Origin: Nitriliruptorales bacterium
GTDB taxonomy: Bacteria; Actinomycetota; Nitriliruptoria; Euzebyales; Egibacteraceae
Reading direction: 5' to 3'
DNA: 33,764 nucleotides
Assembly (NCBI GenBank): GCA_007126835.1
Contig: SLAO01000059.1
Coordinates: forward strand, 1-33,764
The notes below the pieces were generated by a model, which did not search any database, had not been told where the DNA came from, and saw only the letters and a program-made list of their open reading frames with translations. The translations under genes were made by a program, and so were the position numbers. This document shows positions 1 through 6,813 of this stretch, piece by piece; the first letter of the stretch is position 1, and each line of letters starts with the position of its first letter.

Positions 1-1
1 C

Positions 2-277
2 CTGGAGCCGTTCGCCGAGGTGGCTCACCGCCTCTCGGACGTCCTGGGAGACCATCACGACCTCTCGGTGCTGGCCCGGACCGTCGAGCAGACCGACGTC
101 GACCTTTCCACCCGCGCGCGCGATCGGTTGGAGCGGCGTCTGGGCGATCGCCGCGAGGAGCTGCGTGGGCAGGCATGGGACCTTGGCCTCCGGCTCTACG
201 GCCCGAAGCCCAAGGCCTGGACGGGAGTCGTCGGTTCGTGGTGGGTGGCCACCCGTCGCGTCCGCGGCACCTCCTGA
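2..277 (+). CDS. CHAD domain protein, C-terminal end (partial)
   Basis: The frame is open from the left edge, so the true start is outside the window and only about 91 C-terminal residues are seen. The visible part has LSDVLGDHHDLSVLAR, the typical 'LGxxHDxxVL' helix of CHAD domains, which are conserved histidine alpha-helical domains thought to bind polyphosphate or other anions. It ends in a basic, Trp-containing tail (GPKPKAWTG...). CHAD proteins often accompany polyphosphate or CYTH-type triphosphatase genes, but no such partner is visible here. The next gene begins 40 bases downstream on the same strand. Family assignment rests on one conserved segment, so it is likely but not certain. 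The role in this cell is unknown. Confidence 0.7.
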   Translation: MEPFAEVAHRLSDVLGDHHDLSVLARTVEQTDVDLSTRARDRLERRLGDRREELRGQAWDLGLRLYGPKPKAWTGVVGSWWVATRRVRGTS

Positions 278-317
278 CGTGGCCGCCGGTCCGGTCCATG
301 AACGCACCTGAGCCGCC

Positions 318-1859
318 GTGAGCCAGCCCGCACGTGAGCAGTGGGGAACCCGCGCGGGGTTCCTGCTGGCCGCCATCGGCTCGGCCATCGGGCTGGGCAA
401 CATCTGGCGCTTCCCGGCAGTGGCCTACGACAACGGCGGCGGGGCCTTCTTCCTCCCCTACGTGTTCGCGCTCCTGACCGCCGGCATCCCGCTGCTGGCG
501 CTCGAGTACGCCATCGGCCATCGTTTCCGGGGCTCGGCGCCCCTGGCCTTTCGGAGGCTCCACGCGCGAGCCGAGTGGCTGGGCTGGTGGCAGATCGCCA
601 TCAGCCTCGTGATCGCCTCGTACTACGCGGTCATCGTCGCCTGGGCCGGCAGCTACACGGTCTTCGCAGCCACAGAGGCCTGGGCTGACGACCCCGAGGA
701 CTTCTTCTTCGGCAGCTATCTCCAGCAGACAGCCGAGGCGGGGGCTCTGGGCGGTCTCGTGCCCGCGGTGGTCGTCCCACTGGTCGCGGTGTGGGCGGTC
801 GTGTTGATCGTGCTGCTGCGCGGGGTCCGCCGGGGGATCGAGCTCGCCAACCGCATCATGATCCCCACGCTGGTGATCACCTTCCTGGTGCTGGTCGTAC
901 GCGCGGTGTCCCTGCCCGGCGCCGCCGGCGGCCTTGACGCCTTCTTCCGTCCGGACTTCGCCGGCTTGTTCGATCCTGCCGTCTGGGTGGCGGCGTATGG
1001 GCAGATCTTCTTCTCCCTGTCGATCGCGTTTGCGATCATGATCACCTACGCGAGCTATCTCCCGCGCAGGACCGACCTGACCGGGTCTGGGATGATCGCC
1101 GGCTTCGCGAACGCCTCGTTCGAGCTGCTGGCGGGCATCGGCGTGTTCGCGGCGCTGGGGTTCATGGCAGCCACGCAGGGCATCGCCGTCGACGAGGTGG
1201 TCGCCGACGGCATCGGGTTGGCGTTCGTGGTGTTCCCGGAGATCCTGTCGACCTTCCCGGCGTTGCAGGGCCTGTTCGGTGTCCTGTTCTTTGGCTCGCT
1301 GCTCCTTGCGGGCCTGTCGTCGCTGATCTCGATCGTCCAGACGGTGGTGGCCGCCGTGGGCGACAAACTGGGCTGGCCACAGCGCCGCGCGGTGCTGGTG
1401 ACGGGCCTGCCGCTGGCGGCGGCCTCCCTGCTGTACGCGACGCGGGGCGGTGTCGCGTACCTCGACGTGGTGGACTACTTCATCAACGGCTTCGGGATCG
1501 CAGCCGCCGGTCTTGTCGAGGTGGTCCTGATCGCGTGGGTCCTGCGCACTCTGGATCGGCTGCGCAGGCACGCCGACGGCGTCAGCGACATGCGACTGGG
1601 TTGGTGGTGGACGATCGCTTTGGGGGTCGTCACCCCGGTCATGCTGGGCTACCAGTTGCTCGAGAACCTACGCACGGCCGTGCTGGCGGGATATGGCGAC
1701 TACCCCGTGGCGTTCCAAGCGGGCGCTGGGTGGGTCGTTGCCGCCGCGGTCCTGGTGGCAGGGTTGGCCCTGGCCCGTCAGGGCTGGCGGGCAGACGTGC
1801 TCCAACTGGAGGACTTCACCGTCGAAGCGGACCGCCGCTTCTTGAAGGATGCGTCGTGA
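318..1859 (+). CDS. SNF-family sodium-dependent transporter (amino-acid type)
   Basis: 513 residues with GTG start. The N-terminus has RAGFLLAAIGSAIGLGNIWRFP followed by NGGGAFFLPY and GIPLLALEYAIG, the signature of the neurotransmitter:sodium symporter family: the unwound first helix binds Na+ and substrate. About 11-12 hydrophobic membrane segments follow through residue 490, then a short polar C-terminus. Family members import amino acids with Na+ (LeuT, MhsT, MetP). The stop overlaps the start of a 40-residue membrane protein resembling MetS, the small subunit of the methionine/alanine importer MetPS of Corynebacterium, which favours an amino acid such as methionine or alanine as substrate (inference). 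The ribosome site before GTG 318 is weak, but the conserved motif begins only about 15 residues in, so no shorter start fits. Confidence 0.93.
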   Translation: MSQPAREQWGTRAGFLLAAIGSAIGLGNIWRFPAVAYDNGGGAFFLPYVFALLTAGIPLLALEYAIGHRFRGSAPLAFRRLHARAEWLGWWQIAISLVIASYYAVIVAWAGSYTVFAATEAWADDPEDFFFGSYLQQTAEAGALGGLVPAVVVPLVAVWAVVLIVLLRGVRRGIELANRIMIPTLVITFLVLVVRAVSLPGAAGGLDAFFRPDFAGLFDPAVWVAAYGQIFFSLSIAFAIMITYASYLPRRTDLTGSGMIAGFANASFELLAGIGVFAALGFMAATQGIAVDEVVADGIGLAFVVFPEILSTFPALQGLFGVLFFGSLLLAGLSSLISIVQTVVAAVGDKLGWPQRRAVLVTGLPLAAASLLYATRGGVAYLDVVDYFINGFGIAAAGLVEVVLIAWVLRTLDRLRRHADGVSDMRLGWWWTIALGVVTPVMLGYQLLENLRTAVLAGYGDYPVAFQAGAGWVVAAAVLVAGLALARQGWRADVLQLEDFTVEADRRFLKDAS

Positions 1860-1978
1860 GCGGCGAGGCGATCGCGACCATGGCCGCCGGCATGCTGCTC
1901 ATCTGGGGTGGCCTGGCCGCCAGCGTTGCCCATGCCCTGCGCGCCTCTCGGCGCCGGCGCGACGACAGGAGCGGCTAG
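1856..1978 (+). CDS. MetS-like small membrane subunit of the SNF transporter
   Basis: A 40-codon gene starting at a GTG whose last two bases are part of the transporter's TGA stop (GTGA overlap), which suggests translational coupling. The product is one hydrophobic helix (about residues 5-28) holding the motif MLLIWGGLAASVAHALR, then a basic tail (RASRRRRDD). The IWGGL...S...L pattern matches the methionine/alanine importer small subunit family (MetS of Corynebacterium MetPS), always encoded directly after the SNF-type transporter. In that system the small protein is needed for transport. Position, length, single helix and motif all agree. It is easily missed because of its size and because a longer frame-shifted reading runs through it. 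Confidence 0.8.
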   Translation: MSGEAIATMAAGMLLIWGGLAASVAHALRASRRRRDDRSG

Positions 1979-1980
1979 CG

Positions 1981-2583
1981 GTGGAGTTCTCCGAGGTGGT
2001 GCGCGGCCGGCGGATGGTGCGTCGCTACGACGGCAGGCCGGTCGACCCCGCGGCGCTGGACCGCATTCTCGAGGCCGCGTCCCGGGCGCCCAGCGCTGGT
2101 TTCGCTCAGGGGCAGTCGTTCGTCAGCGTCACCGACCCAGAGCTTCGTCGCGGGGTTGCCGGCTGCTGCGGCGAGGACCAGCAGGTCGCCGCCGGCCGCC
2201 CCCCCTGGGTCTCCTCAGCGCCCGTGCTCGTGGTGCCTTGTGTTCGGCCCGCCACTTACGCCGAACGGTATGCGGAGCCTGACAAGGGCGCGGCCGGACG
2301 GGCGGAATCGTGGGCGGTCCCGTTCTGGTGGGTGGACGGGGGAGCGAGTCTGATGCTGCTCCTGCTGGCCGCGGTTGACGAGGGACTGTCGGCCGGGTTC
2401 CTCGATATCGCCGATCGGGTGTGCCTGCGAGGTCTGCTGGGCGTTCCCGACGACGTCGAGCCGTTGGGTGTCGTCACGATCGGTTACCGCCATCCCGACG
2501 AACGCCCCGTCGGATCTGCAGTGCGGCGCGAGCGCAGGAACCAGGTTCACTCTGAGCATTGGGGAGGCACGTCGAGGACCTGA
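1981..2583 (+). CDS. Nitroreductase family protein
   Basis: 200 residues from GTG 1981, two bases after the stop of the small transporter subunit, so probably in the same operon. The N-terminal FSEVVRGRRMVRRYDGRPVDPAALDRILEAASRAPSAGFAQGQSF is characteristic of FMN-dependent nitroreductases: the Arg pair and APSAGFAQ loop contact FMN. A later 'GASLMLLLLAAVDEGLSAGFLDI' matches the dimer-interface helix, and 'LLGVPDDVEPLGVVTIGYRHPDE' the usual C-terminal strand-turn. Enzymes of this family reduce nitro compounds, flavins or quinones with NAD(P)H, or act on F420- or cobalamin-related substrates. The particular substrate cannot be read from sequence. The link to an amino-acid transporter is positional only. 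Confidence 0.85.
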   Translation: MEFSEVVRGRRMVRRYDGRPVDPAALDRILEAASRAPSAGFAQGQSFVSVTDPELRRGVAGCCGEDQQVAAGRPPWVSSAPVLVVPCVRPATYAERYAEPDKGAAGRAESWAVPFWWVDGGASLMLLLLAAVDEGLSAGFLDIADRVCLRGLLGVPDDVEPLGVVTIGYRHPDERPVGSAVRRERRNQVHSEHWGGTSRT

Positions 2584-2612
2584 GGATGCTTCGAACATGG
2601 TGGGAGGCTGAA

Positions 2613-2640
2613 CTAGACCGAAAATCCGTATTCGGCCTAG
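2613..2640. terminator. Hairpin after the transporter-nitroreductase operon
   Basis: Ten-base arms CTAGACCGAA and TTCGGCCTAG surround an 8-base AT-rich loop and pair at nine of ten positions. It lies 29 bases after the nitroreductase stop and 20 bases before the -35 box of the next gene. No T-run follows, so it could be a stem-type terminator or a protein-binding site. Confidence 0.45.
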
Positions 2641-2660
2641 AGATCGCTGGGGGAAAGTGT

Positions 2661-2689
2661 TTGACATGAGATGAGAGATGGGGTACTGT
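2661..2689 (+). promoter_or_regulatory. Sigma70-type promoter of the DUF222-HNH gene
   Basis: A perfect -35 TTGACA (2661-2666), a 17-base spacer and a -10 TACTGT (2684-2689). It sits in an AT-richer island directly before the HNH gene. Transcription would begin near 2696, giving a leader of about 25 bases with an AGGGG ribosome site at 2710-2714. Confidence 0.8.
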
Positions 2690-2705
2690 TCGAATACAAG
2701 TTCGA
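2690..2705. promoter_or_regulatory. LexA/SOS box of mycobacterial type
   Basis: TCGAATACAAGTTCGA matches the mycobacterial LexA consensus TCGAAC-N4-GTTCGA at 11 of 12 fixed positions. It begins one base after the -10 box and covers the expected transcription start, the right place for repression. 13E12-type DUF222 genes in Mycobacterium tuberculosis are known members of the LexA regulon, so the site fits its gene. Confidence 0.75.
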
Positions 2706-2720
2706 TCACAGGGGTAGCGG

Positions 2721-4733
2721 ATGGCCAAGGCAGGCGAGACGGGAGGCGTCTCGTCGCTGTGGGCGTCCGCGGGGGCAGCGTCTGAAAGCCGGCAGGCGCC
2801 GGTGGCCTCGGCCGCGGCGGCCGTTGACGGCGTGGCCGCGAAGTCCCTGGTCGCCCTCGCGAGCGCGATCGACGACATGGCGGGCACGGTGCTGTCGGGA
2901 GCGATCAGCGACGAAGAGCTGGTCGGTTCGGTGGGAGTGCTCCGTCGCCTGGAGGCGGTGATGGCCGCCGAGCGCTACCGACGCGTGGCCGAGGTCGACG
3001 CACGTTGCGCGTACAGGGTGGCGGGAGCCGGGTCGACCGAGACGTGGCTTTCGGAGGCCCAACAGGTCGCTCGCTCCGACGCCGCGGTGGAGGTGACCGT
3101 TGCTCGGGCTCTGTTGGAGCTGCCGGCCACGGCGGGGATGTTGGCGCGCGGTGAGATCGATGAGGCCCGCGCTCGCGTCGTGGGGACGGCTTGGCGTGAA
3201 GTGGCCCGCGAGACCGCCGCCGACGCCGAGGATGGCCCGGTGGGCGCTTCCGGCGATGACCGACAGCCTGACGGGGGAGCGGCACCAGGGGACGGGCCGC
3301 CCGGAGGCGCCGGCGGCGGCAACGACGCGCCGGGCGAGAGCGCACGGGCGGGTGGCGCTGGCGCTGCTGGTCGCGGTCCTGACGATGGCGGTGGCGCTCC
3401 CGTTGGCGAGGCCTGCGGTCCTGGTGGACCTGGCGTCAACGGTGACGGGGGCGGCGAGTGGTCTCGGGCAGACGAGGACGCCCGGGTGGCCGCGGCGGAG
3501 GCGGCGCGAGACCGCAATCGCGCGGCATTCGACAAGATGGTGGCGGGTCAAGCCGGTGACAAGGACCGCCATGGCGTCTCACGCGGGGTGAGACGGTGGC
3601 GGGATCGACAAGACCCCGACCGGCACGTCAGCCGGGCGAAGCGGGCGCATCGGCGTCGTGACCTGTGGATCGCCACCCAACGCGACGCCGACGGCACCAC
3701 GTTGATCAAGGGCAAGCTCGACGACGCCGGCGTGGCGAAGCTACGCGCCGCGGTCGACGCGCTGTCGCGGCCTGCGCAGGACGCCGAGCGCGCTCGAGAA
3801 GACAAGCGCACCCCGGGCCAGCGCCGTGCGGACGCGCTGGTGGCGTTGGCCGAGCGCTCCCTCGATGCCGGTGACCTGCCGTGGGTCGCGCGTCAGCGAC
3901 CCCACGTGCTGATGGTCACCTCGCCGGAGGGTCTCCACGGCATCGCCGGCGCGACAGCACCGCACCTTGACGGAGTCGGGGACATCGCCGCGGCGACTGC
4001 GCAGATGCTGTGCTGTGACGCCAGTATTGGCGAGGTGACGATCCGAAACGGCGAGGTGCTCGACGCCAAGCCGCGCCAGATGGCGGTGTCAGCTCGGCAG
4101 CGCGACGCGGTGCTAGCTCGGGACCGCCGCTGCGTCGGCTGCGGCGCTCGGGCGGCGCTGTGCCAGATCCACCACATCGTCTGGCTGTCCCGGGGCGGCA
4201 CCCACGACCTGTCCAACCTGGTGCTGGTTTGCTACGACTGCCACTTCCACATCCACCATCTGGGATGGCGGGTCGCCCGGCATGGCGATGGCGGCTACCG
4301 TCTCGACCGACCTCCAAAGCTGCGGTCGTCGGGTTCGCTGGGTGAAGACGCGAACGGCGACGACACGCTCGTGGGCGGAGACTCGGCAACCCGCAGGGAC
4401 GCCGCGGCTGATCGCGGCGCGAGAGACGGCGCCGACGGGAATCCCGAACCTGCCGAACCCCCCGAACCCGCACAGCGCGCCGGTGACCCCGGCGCTTCGG
4501 AAGGGGGGACGATGGCGGGAGGCGATGATGCCCGATCACGCCGCCCCAGACCGAGGTCGGGACCTACCCCAGATGACTCGGAGGCGCGGGCGTCCCGCGC
4601 CGGCCCCGGCAGACCGCGTCGGCGTCGCGGTCGGGGCAAGTCGAAAGCGCGTGACTCTTCCGAGCGCGCGCCCGCTGATCCCGTCGCCGAAGTCCCAGCC
4701 GAGCCAACGCTGTTCCCGGAAGGCCCTGGCTGA
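2721..4733 (+). CDS. DUF222 / HNH endonuclease-domain protein (13E12 family)
   Basis: 670 residues from ATG 2721, ribosome site AGGGG six bases before. The DUF222 helical domain covers roughly residues 30-400 (LLELPATAGMLARGEIDEARARVV; LIKGKLDDAGVAKLRAAVDAL). It is interrupted at about 168-250 by a Gly/Asp/Ala-rich low-complexity stretch. The HNH nuclease domain is at about 458-515: C471xxC474, the HH pair at 484-485, a conserved Asn in HDLSNLVLVC, and C504xxC507H, with paired cysteines for zinc. A basic Pro/Arg/Ser-rich tail follows (about 590-670). The 13E12 family is multi-copy in actinobacteria; DNA cleavage is presumed from the HNH motif but its physiological role is unknown. Promoter and LexA box upstream indicate DNA-damage induction. 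No attachment repeats or recombinase were seen nearby. Confidence 0.9.
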   Translation: MAKAGETGGVSSLWASAGAASESRQAPVASAAAAVDGVAAKSLVALASAIDDMAGTVLSGAISDEELVGSVGVLRRLEAVMAAERYRRVAEVDARCAYRVAGAGSTETWLSEAQQVARSDAAVEVTVARALLELPATAGMLARGEIDEARARVVGTAWREVARETAADAEDGPVGASGDDRQPDGGAAPGDGPPGGAGGGNDAPGESARAGGAGAAGRGPDDGGGAPVGEACGPGGPGVNGDGGGEWSRADEDARVAAAEAARDRNRAAFDKMVAGQAGDKDRHGVSRGVRRWRDRQDPDRHVSRAKRAHRRRDLWIATQRDADGTTLIKGKLDDAGVAKLRAAVDALSRPAQDAERAREDKRTPGQRRADALVALAERSLDAGDLPWVARQRPHVLMVTSPEGLHGIAGATAPHLDGVGDIAAATAQMLCCDASIGEVTIRNGEVLDAKPRQMAVSARQRDAVLARDRRCVGCGARAALCQIHHIVWLSRGGTHDLSNLVLVCYDCHFHIHHLGWRVARHGDGGYRLDRPPKLRSSGSLGEDANGDDTLVGGDSATRRDAAADRGARDGADGNPEPAEPPEPAQRAGDPGASEGGTMAGGDDARSRRPRPRSGPTPDDSEARASRAGPGRPRRRRGRGKSKARDSSERAPADPVAEVPAEPTLFPEGPG

Positions 4734-4860
4734 CGCCAGGCGCCTCGGCCCGACCGTGTCCAACCGCATCGGCGGCTACCGGGCGTGCGCGTATCGGCAC
4801 CTGGCCGCGGCCCCGCGGCTTTCTGGGCTTTCCTCGGACCGTGCCCGGCCCTACAGAGCC

Positions 4861-6204
4861 CTACAGATGCGACCAGTAGCCGCCGGGGGCGAACAGCTCG
4901 TCCACGCATTCGTCGAGCAGACCGGTCTCGATGGCCAGGTCCAACACCGTGTAGCGCGACCGGATCATCTGCGAGCGCCGGTACGTCGCTCGGAAGGCGT
5001 CGACGTCGAGGCCGATGTGGCCTGGTTCCGTCGGGCATCCGGCAGCGGCGAGCATGTCGCGCAGTTCATCGGGCGGCAGCAGCTGCTGGCCGAGGCGGTC
5101 GCGCAGCGTCGGCCAGGCGTTGGCCAGCCGCTTCAGACGCTCCCGGAGCTGGTCGGCGGTGATGTACTTCGCCGAGGTCTGCTTGACCGCGACCGCGCCG
5201 AGCAACGGATGGGCGTCGAGCACCGTGGCCTCCAGGTCGGCCGGGCTCGGCCACCGGTCACACACCGCATCGATGTCGATGGCAGCCAGGTCGCGGGCGA
5301 GCAGCCGCTCGTACAGCGCGGCAATCGCGATCGACCCGACCCCAACCTTGAAGCCGTGCGACAGCGGAGGGTCGTCGTCTCTGCCCAGCCCTTCCATCTC
5401 CCACAGGTGACTGAACTGATGCTCCGCACCAGACGCCGGCCGGGACGACGCATGGGCCTGCATCGCCAACCCCGACATGATCAAGCCCTCCACGAGAGCG
5501 CCGACCGCCTCGACATCGCCTGCGCGCAACTCGCTGGGTCGGCCGATGGACGCCCGCAGTGGACCTTGCACCAGCGACCACACCGATGTGTCGATCGCTT
5601 CGACGCCCAACGCGTCGGCGATGAGCCAGTCGGCGCCTGCGGGAACCTTGCCGAGCAGATCGCCGTACCCGTAGGCCGTCATCGGCGACGGCGCTGCCAC
5701 GAGCACGTCGAGGTCAGCGACGACAGCCCGCGGTGCGGGACACGACACGGTCTGCTTGTGCCCGTCCTTGGCCAGCGAGGCGCCAAACGACGAGTAGCCG
5801 TCCATCGAAGCGGCCGTCGCCACGGCCATGTACGGGCGCTCGGCTTCGTGCGCGGCGCGCTTGACGATGTCGTTCAACGTGCCGGCGCCCACCGCGACGG
5901 GGACCGCGTCGTGGGTCCGCAACGACTCCACCAACGGGCCCACGTTGTCGTAGCTGGCGTACAGCACGGGGCGCCCAGGGAACACGTAGGGCTCCACGCT
6001 GGGACGACCCTCCTGCGACAGCAGATCGGCGACCCGGGCGCCGGCGGCGTCCCACGTGTTGCCGTCAGCGACGATCACGACCGCGCGCTCTCCGAAGCAC
6101 CGGCCGAACACCGTGTTCACCGACGACAGCGCCCCCTGCGCGATGCGCACCTCATGGGTGTCGGTGGCGCCTTCGAGCGCCTTGCTGATCAGCTGGTCGT
6201 CCAT
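4861..6204 (-). CDS. sn-glycerol-1-phosphate dehydrogenase-like enzyme (AraM/EgsA type)
   Basis: 447 residues from the ATG at 6204, chosen over an upstream in-frame start because AAGGG lies about eight bases before it. It belongs to the iron/zinc-dependent alcohol dehydrogenase fold: nucleotide loop GAGTLND at about residues 106-112, metal ligands expected at Asp182 (GYGDLLGK), His262 (GAEHQFSHLWEM) and His283 (LSHGFKVGVG). These segments match AraM/EgsA of Bacillus, which reduces dihydroxyacetone phosphate to sn-glycerol-1-phosphate. Last gene of a minus-strand operon, 60 bases after the RpiB-like gene. With a kinase and isomerase beside it, oxidation of a polyol phosphate is as plausible as lipid synthesis. 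Substrate is inference; the family is clear. Confidence 0.85.
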   Translation of the reverse strand: MDDQLISKALEGATDTHEVRIAQGALSSVNTVFGRCFGERAVVIVADGNTWDAAGARVADLLSQEGRPSVEPYVFPGRPVLYASYDNVGPLVESLRTHDAVPVAVGAGTLNDIVKRAAHEAERPYMAVATAASMDGYSSFGASLAKDGHKQTVSCPAPRAVVADLDVLVAAPSPMTAYGYGDLLGKVPAGADWLIADALGVEAIDTSVWSLVQGPLRASIGRPSELRAGDVEAVGALVEGLIMSGLAMQAHASSRPASGAEHQFSHLWEMEGLGRDDDPPLSHGFKVGVGSIAIAALYERLLARDLAAIDIDAVCDRWPSPADLEATVLDAHPLLGAVAVKQTSAKYITADQLRERLKRLANAWPTLRDRLGQQLLPPDELRDMLAAAGCPTEPGHIGLDVDAFRATYRRSQMIRSRYTVLDLAIETGLLDECVDELFAPGGYWSHL

Positions 6205-6264
6205 CGCCTGCCCTTCGTCGTTGGCCGGGTCGGCGGAGCCTGGCACCAGGCCCCGCCGACGGCG

Positions 6265-6726
6265 TCATCCCGTGGCCGAACCGCCGAGGTGGCGTTCTTC
6301 CACCGCGTTCATCTTCTCGACCTTTGGTGCGGAGCCTCCACCCTGGAACTCCGACTCCAGCCAGTGCTCCAGCACCAGCTCCGCAGCCTGCGGAGCGATC
6401 ACCCTGGCGCCCATCGTCAGGACCTGCGCGTCGTTTGACTTGCGGGCCCGCTCCGCCGAGTAGGCGTCGTGGGCCGTGGCCGCGCGCACGCCTGGCACCT
6501 TGTTGGCGGTGATCGCCATGCCGAGTCCGGTGCCGCAGACCAGCAATGCTCGATCGGTCTCCCCGCGCGCCACGCCTTCAGCAACCTTCTCGGCCACGTC
6601 GGGGTAGTCCTCACCCTCGCCGTTGCCGTAGTCCTTGACCTCGTGGCCGTGCTCGCGCAGGTACGTGACGAGGTGCTCCTTTAGTGGGGCGCCGGCATCG
6701 TCGGCGCCGACAGAGATGATCGCCAT
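6265..6726 (-). CDS. RpiB/LacAB-family sugar-phosphate isomerase
   Basis: 153 residues; start at 6726 preceded by AAGGAG six bases away. Motifs: VGADDAG near the N-terminus, Cys64 in CGTGLGMAITANKVPGVRAA (the catalytic loop) and RKSNDAQVLTMGARVI. The family interconverts aldose and ketose phosphates, classically ribose- and ribulose-5-phosphate, but also galactose-6-phosphate (LacAB) and erythrulose-4-/erythrose-4-phosphate (EryI of erythritol catabolism). The usual His of the 'R-x-H-N-D/N' motif is Ser97 here. Located between an FGGY kinase and an AraM-like dehydrogenase, it more likely serves a dedicated sugar route than housekeeping. The C-terminus (about 125-153) is a short polar extension. 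Confidence 0.85.
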   Translation of the reverse strand: MAIISVGADDAGAPLKEHLVTYLREHGHEVKDYGNGEGEDYPDVAEKVAEGVARGETDRALLVCGTGLGMAITANKVPGVRAATAHDAYSAERARKSNDAQVLTMGARVIAPQAAELVLEHWLESEFQGGGSAPKVEKMNAVEERHLGGSATG

Positions 6727-6813
6727 GGCAAGCTCCTTCGCGGGTTTCTCGTTTGCCGGTGGCGGCCGGCCCTGGCCTCACGGGGCGCAGCCGGCCGCCG
6801 TCGTTTCACGCTG

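Noticed and set aside
3100..3591. Hydrophobic-looking frame (ALALLVAVLTMAVALPLARP) within the HNH gene, suggesting a frameshift
   Set aside because: The main frame stays open with DUF222 sequence on both sides of the Gly-rich insert, so no frameshift is needed.
2721..4733. HNH gene as part of a mobile element or homing intron
   Set aside because: No reverse transcriptase, transposase, terminal repeats or interrupted host gene are visible; DUF222-HNH genes usually stand alone.
4282..6438. A 718-codon plus-strand frame crossing the HNH gene end and the AraM-like gene
   Set aside because: It spans two real genes in the wrong frame or strand, with no ribosome site or motif.
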